64,000 nucleotides of DNA from UBA1847 sp942492205. Lineage in GTDB: Bacteria > Pseudomonadota > Gammaproteobacteria > Steroidobacterales > Woeseiaceae. The notes beneath the pieces are model-generated. The model was not told the origin of the DNA and ran no database searches. It worked only from the letters and a program-made list of their open reading frames with translations. Location: assembly GCA_942492205.1 (NCBI GenBank), contig CALODT010000001.1, forward strand, positions 2,108,001 through 2,172,000, in the 5' to 3' direction. Made by a program: the position numbers and the translations under genes. Shown in pieces: positions 37,936 to 45,937 of the stretch (position 1 is its first letter; each line of letters starts with the position of its first letter).

Positions 37936-40311
37936 TCAGTTTGGCCGACTTATCGAAAGCTTCTTCATTTTAGAGCGCAACGTGCTCGGAGGAATGCCGA
38001 GCCTGGCGGCGGCGCCAGCGCTCCCGGAGATCTTCCACCGGGCATCCTCAAGGACAGCAACGATATGCTCGCGCTCGATTAGCTTGAGATCGGAGACAGG
38101 CGCTTGCGCCGGTGCCTCGATTTCCTGGGGAGGCGCAAGCGGTGCCGCGAGATTCAGTACCGGCCCCACCGACGATATCAACGCGCGCTGCACGACGCCT
38201 TCCAGCTCGCGTACGTTGCCGGGCCAAGTGTAGCGACGCAGTTGCTGCATCATGTCTGCAGATATTTCCTTGACCTCGCGCCCCAGCCGAGGCGCATGCA
38301 CCCTGACGAAGTGCTGCGCAAGCATGTCGATATCTTCGCCGCGATTCCGAAGCGGCGGCAAGGTGATCGGAAACGTATTGATGCGATAGTAGAGGTCCGA
38401 GCGAAACTGACCGTCTCGCACAGACTCTGCGAGATCGCGATTGGTGGCGACGATCAGCCTTGCATCGACCTTGATGGTCTTGCTACCTCCGAGTCGATCG
38501 AACTCACCTTCTTGCAACACCCGCAGCAGCTTCGCCTGTAACTCGAGCGGAATCTCGCCGATTTCATCAAGAAACAACGTGCTGCCGTGCGCCAGATCGA
38601 AGCGGCCACGCTTTGCGCCGTCCGCCCCTGTGAATGCACCCTTCTCATGCCCGAACAACTCACTTTCGATCAGGTTCGCCGGCAGCGCCGCGCAGTTCAC
38701 TTTTACCAACGGACGGTCGCAACGCTCGCTAAGCTCATGTATGGCACGCGCTATAAGCTCCTTGCCTGTGCCGGTCTCGCCGAGAATCAGCACCGGGGTT
38801 TTGGTGGGCGCCACCTGCTCAACGAGCTGCAGGCTGTGCAACACCGCATCGCTGCGACCGACAATCTCGTCAAAACCATGCGTCAACTCGATTTCATTCC
38901 GCAGGTAGACGTTTTCCGCCTCGAGCCTCTCTTTGGCTTCCTTCAGCTGGCCCATGGCGTTATCCAATGCACGCCGCGATTTGAGCCGCAGTACGAAGTT
39001 TGCGAACAGCTCAGCGAAAACCGTCAGGTCTTCCACATCCTGATCAGACCAGGCTTTTTGCTCCGCGAGGCGGCCGCAGGTCATACCGCCGACGGTATCC
39101 CCGCCAACGACCATCGGCAGCGCGAGAAATGACTTCAGCTCGTAACGCTGCAGGTTGACTCTGTCGACCCCGGCCTCGTCAGGCATCCTGTCGACATCGT
39201 CAATCCGCACGGGCCTGTGCGCCATCAGCTCCTTACCGAAAACCGGAAACTGGTCCATCGAGACCTGTCCAAACGGCTTCTCACCGGGACTCCACACATA
39301 TTCAACGCTTGCCACATCGGCGTCCTTGTCCAGCCAGAACATCGTCGAACGATCGGCACCGACAAGATCGCAGACCAGTTTCATGCAGTCCCGGAGGACG
39401 AGGTCTGCTTTCGGATCCGGTGCTGTCACCAGCCGCGAAGACACCGTGGCCACCAACGTCTGGAAGCGTCGCCTTTGCTGCAGTGCCTCTTCCGTCTTGC
39501 GAAGCAGCGTCAGGTTGCTTTCGACGGCCCACATTCGATGCAGCAGTCCGCCGCGAACGATCCCGACAGTGTTGATTTGCAGAGACCGTCGTTCACCGTC
39601 AGGCGCCACGTAGTCCAGACTGTATGCTTCAAGACGATAGTCGTTTTCGACGAATGCGCGGAAATAGTCTTCGTGTGACCTGGCGTCCTTGGCGCTGTCG
39701 AGGTCGCCAAGACGTCCACCGATAACTTCCGACGGGTCCTCTGCACCGAGTTCTCTCGCGAAGATCACGTTGCAGTCCTGCAGCACAGCGTCGAAGCTGC
39801 GCTCAATCTGCTCCGTGATCGGCAAGTCAGTTGCCATAGGCGGGTCGAATCGGTAGCAATACACCGAATTCGAGGTGCTATCGAACAGGTAGCGAAAACG
39901 TTCTTCGGCCTGGTATTCGAAGTACTTCGACACCTCGAGTTCTCTTCGCGTGTCGAGGATTTCGACTTCCGTGCTGCGCCGGTTTCGCAGGGCGAAAACC
40001 AGTCCCAGTGCAATCATCAGGAAGCCCGCGACGGACAACAGCGTGTGCATCCGCTGGAACAGTATTTCGCCGGACGCAACGGCGTCCGCCGGGACGATGA
40101 ACGACAGGTGTCGGATTCGGTAGGCGGTTTCCCAGAAATGCGCGAATATGGCGAGCGCCAGGCCGAATACGACCAGAAGGCCGCCATGGGCGAGGACACG
40201 GCTCTTCAGGCGACTCCGGGAAGTGACGGAAATGAGCAGGGCAGCCGAGGCCAGAACTGCGCCGAGTTCAGCGACGCTCAGCACCACGTCAAGGTTCAAT
40301 GCATCAACCAC
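37936..40311 (-). CDS. Membrane-bound sigma-54 activator (PAS-GAF-AAA+-HTH)
   Basis: About 791 residues from GTG at 40311 (AGGGG upstream); an upstream Met at 40353 is possible. Three N-terminal membrane helices (about 10-110) are followed by a PAS-like domain (about 155-280), a GAF domain (about 305-450) and an AAA+ core. The core has Walker A GETGTGKE, the sigma-54 loop KGAFTGADGAKRGRF, Walker B STLFLDEIGEIP and the R-finger region RSDLYYRINTFPI. A Fis-type helix-turn-helix ends the protein. Membrane anchoring is unusual for bacterial enhancer-binding proteins. It is divergent from a gene with a sigma-54 promoter, its likely target. The signal is unknown. Confidence 0.92.
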   Translation of the reverse strand: MVDALNLDVVLSVAELGAVLASAALLISVTSRSRLKSRVLAHGGLLVVFGLALAIFAHFWETAYRIRHLSFIVPADAVASGEILFQRMHTLLSVAGFLMIALGLVFALRNRRSTEVEILDTRRELEVSKYFEYQAEERFRYLFDSTSNSVYCYRFDPPMATDLPITEQIERSFDAVLQDCNVIFARELGAEDPSEVIGGRLGDLDSAKDARSHEDYFRAFVENDYRLEAYSLDYVAPDGERRSLQINTVGIVRGGLLHRMWAVESNLTLLRKTEEALQQRRRFQTLVATVSSRLVTAPDPKADLVLRDCMKLVCDLVGADRSTMFWLDKDADVASVEYVWSPGEKPFGQVSMDQFPVFGKELMAHRPVRIDDVDRMPDEAGVDRVNLQRYELKSFLALPMVVGGDTVGGMTCGRLAEQKAWSDQDVEDLTVFAELFANFVLRLKSRRALDNAMGQLKEAKERLEAENVYLRNEIELTHGFDEIVGRSDAVLHSLQLVEQVAPTKTPVLILGETGTGKELIARAIHELSERCDRPLVKVNCAALPANLIESELFGHEKGAFTGADGAKRGRFDLAHGSTLFLDEIGEIPLELQAKLLRVLQEGEFDRLGGSKTIKVDARLIVATNRDLAESVRDGQFRSDLYYRINTFPITLPPLRNRGEDIDMLAQHFVRVHAPRLGREVKEISADMMQQLRRYTWPGNVRELEGVVQRALISSVGPVLNLAAPLAPPQEIEAPAQAPVSDLKLIEREHIVAVLEDARWKISGSAGAAARLGIPPSTLRSKMKKLSISRPN

Positions 40312-40459
40312 CAGGTCGCCCCTTACTGGTATTGAAGTACAAAGGACAGCCAAAAAAGTTGGTCACCGTCCGAGATCGGGTGCCTTTTAACACCCTGGAG
40401 CAGAGACGCTTGTTGAGCTGTTTGTTAAAGCCTTGATTGCCCGATGTTTTACCACCGCG

Positions 40460-40516
40460 GTGACGACATAGTCACGATATTTCGTGGCTTCGTCCAAATG
40501 TCGTGACTTAACGACA
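40460..40516. promoter_or_regulatory. Cluster of inverted repeats, candidate enhancer sites
   Basis: Three palindromes lie close together: GTGAC-N6-GTCAC (40460-40475), CACGA-N4-TCGTG (40473-40486) and TGTCGT-N6-ACGACA (40499-40516). They sit about 115-170 bp upstream of the expected start of the sigma-54 promoter, the usual distance for enhancer-binding proteins. The rest of the 394-bp gap (40312-40705) is AT-rich with T runs near 40525-40540 and shows no further gene. Confidence 0.5.
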
Positions 40517-40606
40517 CATTGCGATTTTTTCTTTTTTTCCCAATGGCTTACGCAAGTCCATGATTCGTCGGGAATTTTTTTGCCGAAGTGGGACAAAAAT
40601 CGCGTT

Positions 40607-40621
40607 TGGCACAGAACCTGC
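40607..40621 (+). promoter_or_regulatory. Sigma-54 promoter of receiver-like gene
   Basis: TGGCACAGAACCTGC has GG at 40608-40609 and GC at 40620-40621 with the obligatory 10-bp spacing, and TGGCAC is the consensus -24 element. Transcription should begin near 40632, about 74 nt before the ATG. Confidence 0.75.
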
Positions 40622-40705
40622 AGCATATGGGCTATACAGCGCAGAAAATCCGATTCGTGGGCATGCTGCGCAACGGTAACCCGGGGTACTGCAAGGAGCC
40701 ATGAC

Positions 40706-41221
40706 ATGCAAGTGTCGACCAAAGAGATCAACCTTGTGCTAATCGCGTCAGATTCAGGCCGATCATCGATGTTGCGCGACGCCATGGCCAGGTGTGGGGT
40801 CGATGGCGTCATACGGCGAATCAAACCTGGTGATCCCGCGATAGACTGCGCTCTGCAGCAGGGACCCTACCGCGATAAACCACTGCCCGACCTGTTTTTC
40901 GTGGACTTTACCGACCCTGGCGAAGAGACCATTGCCGTTCTCAATGCGATAGCTTTCGGCGACCGGCGCGCCCCTGTTCCGGTTGTCCTGATCACGAGCC
41001 CTCAATCGCAGGAGCTCCTGGACAGCGGTACGCTTGCCGCCGACTCGGCGGTCATGTTCTCGCCGACCAGTCTGCCGTCCTTCATGCGCAAGATGAAACT
41101 CGAAAAACGCCCGTCCTTCTTCAAGGCGCTGCGAACGCTGTATCAATACGGACCTATTCTGGTACGTTCATCCGTGTCGGCGATACGCTATGACAGGGGT
41201 CCGACCGTACAGTCTGCATGA
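40706..41221 (+). CDS. Receiver-like protein, degenerate
   Basis: The start at 40706 has AAGGAG 7 nt upstream; codons before it are not conserved-looking. The 171-residue product has a receiver-like fold. The first strand is NLVLIASDSG, with one of the two usual acidic residues. The phospho-acceptor strand is PDLFFVDFTD (D67) and the T/S position lies in VPVVLITSPQ. The lysine expected before Pro in the last loop is missing (MFSPTSLPSF). A basic tail (about 125-171) replaces an output domain. It has its own sigma-54 promoter and is divergent from the activator. It could be a phosphorylation-independent adaptor; function unknown. Confidence 0.7.
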   Translation: MQVSTKEINLVLIASDSGRSSMLRDAMARCGVDGVIRRIKPGDPAIDCALQQGPYRDKPLPDLFFVDFTDPGEETIAVLNAIAFGDRRAPVPVVLITSPQSQELLDSGTLAADSAVMFSPTSLPSFMRKMKLEKRPSFFKALRTLYQYGPILVRSSVSAIRYDRGPTVQSA

Positions 41222-41257
41222 TCCGCACACCCTCCCCCGGGCAGCCGACTGTGTGGC

Positions 41258-42982
41258 CTATTTGAGCCGCGCTGACAGATCGATAACACGCGACGCTTCC
41301 GCGAGGCTGGTCACACCAGTAATTACCTGCGGGACCACCTGCTCAACGAGGTTCCTGAATCCGGCAGCCTCCGCGACACGCCGTATTTCGATTGAGGTTG
41401 AACCTCTCTCAAGTAACTCGTTGAGCGCGTCGTTCAAGGCGAGCAATTCGAACACCGCAACTCGACCTTTGAATCCGAGGTAGTTGCAGTGTTCGCAGCC
41501 GACCTCGCGATACAACTGCAACGCCTTGGATTTGCTCACGTGCAGGATACGCTGCTCGAACGGTTGTGGCGTATACGCCTGCTTGCAGTCAGGACAGAGT
41601 TTGCGAAGCAGGCACTGGAAGACGATTCCGCCGAGATTTCCAGAAATTTGCCTTGGCTGTAAACCGAATTCCTGCAGCCTTGCCAGCGCCGCTAGCGCTG
41701 ACCCCGCCGTTAGCGCCGCGAATACCTGGCGCCCGCTGCTTGCAGCGCGCAAGGCGGCAGCTGCCGCTTGCTCGTCCCTGAGCTCGTCCACCATCAGCAC
41801 GTCGGCATCCTGCTGTAACAGCGACTCCAGGCTGTGACCATTCCGAGTGTCATCGCCCGCGAAGACCTGGGTCTGACGAATTGACGGGACGGTAGCCGCC
41901 GTCGGCTGCTCGTGCGTGACGATTGCCACAGACTCGTCGCTTCGATAGCTCAGTATCGAATGCAGCGTGCTGCTCTTGCCGCTTCCTGGCGCCCCGGCGA
42001 TGACGACCAGCCCGTCTGGCCGTGCCAGCATCAGGCGCAGGCTGGCGAACGCCTCGCTATCCAGGCCCAATCCGTCCAACGGCTGTGCCTGCGCATATCG
42101 CTCGACGATACGCACGACGACGCAGTTTCCCTTGAACGTCACCTGACGCGAGAAATACAGTGTCACATCACGCTGTCCCAGGACCATCGAGGTACTTCCG
42201 GTATGCAATCGATCGTCCTCGTCACTGTCCATGGCGGACATTTCGACCAGTCGGTCCTGCATGCATTGCCAATAGCTTTGATGCAACGCCATGACCTGGC
42301 TCAGGACGCCGTCAATCCGGAATCGCACGCGCAGGAAACCGCGTTCCGGTTCGAAATGAATAGCGCTGGCGCGCCGCCGTGACGCTTCCATGACAATCGC
42401 GTCGACAAGTCGAACCAGCGGATGTGCGTAGCCTGGGGCATTACTGACAGCGCCCAGTTGGTCGGATGGAACACCGTCGATTTCGCCAAGAATATCCGGG
42501 ATTGCCAGGTTGATGCCGTAGAACTTTCTGATCGCAGCCTTGATCTCGGATTCAGGAGCAACAACTGTTGCGATATCGACGCCGGTGCGTATCGACTGGA
42601 ACAGCTCTTCGTCGGCGGCAAGATCAAAGGGCTCCGTAGCAGCAAGCGTCAGCAGCTGGGCTTCGTCATCGAACTCTATCGGCAATACGCAACAACGTTC
42701 GGCAGCTTCCTTCGACACCATCGCGATGGCATTTGGTTGCGGTATCAAGGCGCGTAGGTCAAGCCGCGGTTCACCGAGCAGCTCATGCAGCGTCTCGCTG
42801 AGTACCTTTTCGCTGATCATGCCGAGCTCAACCAGGATCTTGCCGAGCGGACGCTCGTGCCTTGCCTTTTCCTGAAGGGCGCGACGCAGCTGCAACTCGC
42901 TGATGAGACCAGCTGCAATCAGGCGCTCAATGAGCGTAACGTTGGGTTGCGTCTCGCGTAGGGCGTGCACCGACGACGTCAT
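41258..42982 (-). CDS. Orphan GspE/PilB-type ATPase, divergent
   Basis: A 574-residue secretion-superfamily ATPase. An N-terminal GspE_N domain (about 15-155) is followed by a catalytic domain with Walker A AGAPGSGKSS (329-338). The Walker B region reads VDELRD (398-403) where the family has GEIRD. A zinc motif pairs CPDC (463-466) with CEHC (496-499). The histidine box (usually STLHTNDA) is replaced by AALTAGSAL, so catalysis may be weak or changed. No other type II secretion or pilus gene is near. A sigma-28-like element precedes it, pointing to flagellar co-regulation. Its role is unknown. Confidence 0.85.
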   Translation of the reverse strand: MTSSVHALRETQPNVTLIERLIAAGLISELQLRRALQEKARHERPLGKILVELGMISEKVLSETLHELLGEPRLDLRALIPQPNAIAMVSKEAAERCCVLPIEFDDEAQLLTLAATEPFDLAADEELFQSIRTGVDIATVVAPESEIKAAIRKFYGINLAIPDILGEIDGVPSDQLGAVSNAPGYAHPLVRLVDAIVMEASRRRASAIHFEPERGFLRVRFRIDGVLSQVMALHQSYWQCMQDRLVEMSAMDSDEDDRLHTGSTSMVLGQRDVTLYFSRQVTFKGNCVVVRIVERYAQAQPLDGLGLDSEAFASLRLMLARPDGLVVIAGAPGSGKSSTLHSILSYRSDESVAIVTHEQPTAATVPSIRQTQVFAGDDTRNGHSLESLLQQDADVLMVDELRDEQAAAAALRAASSGRQVFAALTAGSALAALARLQEFGLQPRQISGNLGGIVFQCLLRKLCPDCKQAYTPQPFEQRILHVSKSKALQLYREVGCEHCNYLGFKGRVAVFELLALNDALNELLERGSTSIEIRRVAEAAGFRNLVEQVVPQVITGVTSLAEASRVIDLSARLK

Positions 42983-43053
42983 GTAGCGGTCCTTCGAATT
43001 CGCGCTGAGCGGGCCATCCGGCGCCCTTCGACAGGCACACCGGTATTACAGTC

Positions 43054-43080
43054 TTATCGGCCAGCCGCCGCTGCGCTTGA
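43054..43080 (-). promoter_or_regulatory. Sigma-28-like element before GspE-type gene
   Basis: On the minus strand TCAA (43077-43080), 15 bp, and GCCGATAA (43054-43061). The -10 is a perfect FliA consensus, the -35 has one mismatch (TAAA expected), and the spacing is exact. The start codon is 72 bp downstream. Confidence 0.5.
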
Positions 43081-43097
43081 GCCTTTCCCGGCGTCGC

Positions 43098-43125
43098 TAA
43101 AGAAGTACAGGCTTCCTGCCGCTAA
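43098..43125 (+). promoter_or_regulatory. Sigma-28-like element before K+ channel gene
   Basis: TAAA (43098-43101), 16 bp, GCCGCTAA (43118-43125). There is one mismatch in the -10 and the spacer is one base longer than the FliA optimum. It lies 33 bp before the channel start codon, in the opposite direction to the other element. Confidence 0.35.
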
Positions 43126-43158
43126 AGGTGAGTACCAAAGGCCAACGGAGCCGGCTTC

Positions 43159-44178
43159 GTGCATGGATCTGCATCAACCTCAGAGAATGCCAGCAACCGC
43201 CCGGTGACACTGCGGCAGTCCGTCTATTGTGCGCTGGATACCGCGCAGGGCGAGTCGGGTGTCAGCCTTGCCGTCGACGTTTTCCTCATCGCGTTGATCG
43301 CCGGCAGCGTTGGCGCTGTCATTCTCGAATCCATTCCGTCATTCGAAGCGCAATATGCCTGGCAGCTCGGCATTTTCGAGGTGTTCACGGTCGCCGTGTT
43401 CACTGTCGAATATTTGTTGCGAGTTTGGTGCTCGGTCGAGCAGGAGTCCCTGGCACAACAGACTGCGACGCAGGCGCGACTTCGCTACATGACATCGTTC
43501 CACGCAGTCATAGACCTGGTCGCAATTCTGCCCTTCTACCTGCTCGCACTGGGTCTGACCGGCGGCGTTGATATGCGCTTCCTGCGCGCCGTGCGCCTGT
43601 TGCGCGTACTGAAACTGACGCGCTATTCGGCGGCCATGAACATGGTATTCATAACATTTCGCGAAAACGGACGGGCACTGTCGGCAGCGTTCCTTATACT
43701 GCTCACCGTCATGCTGCTCGCCGCCTCAGGAATGTACTACTTCGAACGCGAATCACAGCCCGACGATTTCGGCAGTATCCCGGCCGCGATGTGGTGGGCG
43801 TTTGCGACCCTCACAACGGTGGGCTACGGGGACGTGACGCCAATTACCGTTGGCGGCAAGATATTCGGTGCATTAATCACCGTTGTCGGCATCGGCATGG
43901 TGGCCCTGCCTACCAGTATCCTCGCGAGCGGCTACACCCAGCAACTCAAGGTGAGCACGTCGGTCTACGAAGGAAAAGCCGCTGAAGCGCTTGACGATGG
44001 CATCCTTAGCGACGACGAGATAAAGCACCTCGAGGAACTCCGCGTCGACCTTGGGCTCGGCAAACATACGGCAAGCCAGATTCTGGACGAAGGTCGAGTG
44101 AAGCAGATGTTGAGGCAGCAGAAACCGGTTTGCCCGCATTGTCACCAGGCGCTCGAGAAGGGTCAGCAGCCCGCCTAG
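43159..44178 (+). CDS. Voltage-gated potassium channel (Kv type)
   Basis: A 339-residue six-helix channel. The S4 voltage sensor MRFLRAVRLLRVLKLTR lies near 139-155, with basic residues every third position. The pore helix (AAMWWAFATL) and the selectivity filter TTVGYGD (219-225) follow, then S6. The cytoplasmic tail has a short-helix segment (DDGILSDDEIKHLEELR) and a CPHC motif near the end. The GTG start at 43159 has GGAG 8 nt upstream. It conducts potassium across the inner membrane. It is convergent with fleQ (4-bp overlap). Confidence 0.93.
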   Translation: MHGSASTSENASNRPVTLRQSVYCALDTAQGESGVSLAVDVFLIALIAGSVGAVILESIPSFEAQYAWQLGIFEVFTVAVFTVEYLLRVWCSVEQESLAQQTATQARLRYMTSFHAVIDLVAILPFYLLALGLTGGVDMRFLRAVRLLRVLKLTRYSAAMNMVFITFRENGRALSAAFLILLTVMLLAASGMYYFERESQPDDFGSIPAAMWWAFATLTTVGYGDVTPITVGGKIFGALITVVGIGMVALPTSILASGYTQQLKVSTSVYEGKAAEALDDGILSDDEIKHLEELRVDLGLGKHTASQILDEGRVKQMLRQQKPVCPHCHQALEKGQQPA

Positions 44179-45601
44179 TGGCCCTTGTTTTTCGGCGTGT
44201 TGAGCTCGTAGCGGCGTATCTTCTCCACGAGCGTGGTTCGTCCGACCCCCAGCAGTTCCGCGGCGCGCTGCACCACGCCCCCTGATTCCAGAAGGGCCTG
44301 GTGGATCATGTCTTGCTCGATCTTCGCAAGATATTGCTTGAGGTCCAGGCCGCCGGTCGGCAGGGTCGCTCGAATCCCGGCCGGCGCAGCGTTCAGATTG
44401 CTGCTAATGACTTCGGGTTGTGCCGGCTTTGTCGCATCGCGCTCCACGATAGGCCACGGCAGATCAGTGCGGTGGACGACGCCATTGGGCTTGACCACAA
44501 CCAGGCGCTCGATAAGGTTTGCCAGCTCGCGCACATTGCCGGGCCACTTGTAGGCCTTGAGAACCGACATGGCATCGTTCGCGATTTGCAGCGATACCGA
44601 TTTTTCGGCCGCCAGGCGGTGGATAAACTCGTCAACCAGGGGCGCGATGTCATCCGGTCGCGCACGCAGAGGCGTAATGTCGATAGGAAACACGCTGAGT
44701 CGATAGTAAAGGTCTTCACGAAATTTTCCGGCTTCGATGCGCCTTGGCAGGTCGCGATGCGTCGCAGCGATCAACCTGACGTCGACCGGAATACTGTCTG
44801 CACTGCCGACACGTTCGATCACTCGCTCTTCCAGCACGCGAAGCAACTTGACCTGCATGACCGTGGGCATGTCGCCAATCTCATCCAGAAAGAACGTGCC
44901 ACCCTTCGCCTGCTCGAAGCGTCCCGCACGCGCACGCACGGCGCCCGTGAACGCACCGCGTTCGTGGCCGAACAGCTCGCTTTCCAGCAGGTTCTCGGGA
45001 ATGGCTCCGCAATTCACCGCGATAAATGGTCCTTTTCGTCCGGATTGCTCGTGAATCTGGCGCGCAACCACTTCTTTACCGGTTCCAGACTCGCCGGTGA
45101 TGAGTACCGTCGCGAGCGACGGCGCGACCTGTTCGATAAGACGCCGTACCAGCTCCGTATCGGCGCTGTTGCCGATCAGTCGGCTTCCACCGCACTTGGG
45201 ATCGGTGTGATCGGTCTGGCTGTGAGAGGCTTTTATTTCGGCGAGGACTTCCCCCAGCGCATCGAGGCGAACCGGGTAATGCAAAGAGTGCACTCGCGCC
45301 CACGGGTATTCGCGGTGCAGGTCGCTGGCGATCATTCCTCGTCTCCGTCGGTGATCATGACGATGGGGATATTCGGATCCAGCTTGCCGATACCATCGAC
45401 CAGCGAGCGTACGTCCTTGTCAGTCAGATCGGGTCCGATGAAAACAGCCTCCAGGCGGCTGTCACCGAGTTGTTGCTGCCACTTCGCGGGGGTCGCGGTA
45501 CATACGTGCGGGGCATCCATGAACTCGATGAGTTCCTTGAGATTGTCGGCGGCCGTTCCTGCTCGATTGACCACCATGATCATGCTGTCCGCACTGTCCA
45601 A
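44175..45601 (-). CDS. fleQ: FleQ-type flagellar sigma-54 regulator, frame split at 45333
   Basis: The part 44175-45335 encodes an AAA+ activator with GESGTGKE, the GAFTGA loop (RGAFTGAVRARAGRFEQAKG) and GTFFLDEIGDMP. The FleQ-like C-terminal linker LDLKQYLAKIEQDMIHQALL is followed by the HTH LLGVGRTTLVEKIRRY. The part 45332-45601 encodes the degenerate receiver (SMIMVVNRAGTAADNLKELI, VFIGPDLTDK). The two meet in an ATGA overlap. Either one base is wrong and they form one normal FleQ, or they are two coupled genes. The receiver part likely starts at TTG 45601 (AAAGGGG upstream). FleQ drives the sigma-54 flagellar promoters and senses c-di-GMP. Confidence 0.88.
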
Positions 45602-45757
45602 TTCGCGCCCCTTTATCGTGAATTGTCGTCCAGGTCGGGGATGGTGTCGTCGATCGGCCAGCCCCGCATTAGCGTTTGTTTCTATTGGTCTTTCCGGCAA
45701 GCCTTCCAAATGTGTACCGAAATACACCAAATAGAGATGAAAATGGGTCAGTAGGAT

Positions 45758-45786
45758 CATATTAGGACTACTCGCCCATATTAGGA
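45758..45786. repeat. 10-bp direct repeat upstream of fleQ/GGDEF
   Basis: CATATTAGGA occurs at 45758-45767 and 45777-45786, a 19-bp period. It lies in the 336-bp gap between divergent fleQ and the GGDEF gene, so it may be an operator for either. The rest of the gap is AT-rich and holds no gene that I can support. Confidence 0.45.
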
Positions 45787-45862
45787 ACACTTTTCGCGTC
45801 AAAAATCCGTATTTGGTCGTTTTGATCCGTTTTTGCTCTGCCCGGGGGGGCTTTTTCACCGA

Positions 45863-45889
45863 ACATTCCCGCGGGTCTCGCCGGAATGT
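45863..45889 (+). promoter_or_regulatory. Leader hairpin before GGDEF gene
   Basis: ACATTCC-C-GCG, loop GGTCT, CGC-C-GGAATGT: ten base pairs with one C/C mismatch. It lies 49 bp before the chosen GGDEF start. A run of seven G residues and CTTTTTC stands just upstream. It is possibly a control element of the diguanylate cyclase mRNA. Confidence 0.35.
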
Positions 45890-45937
45890 CAGAAACGCAG
45901 GCTCAAGAAGCCGTCCCCGGCGCCGATCAAGTACGTT

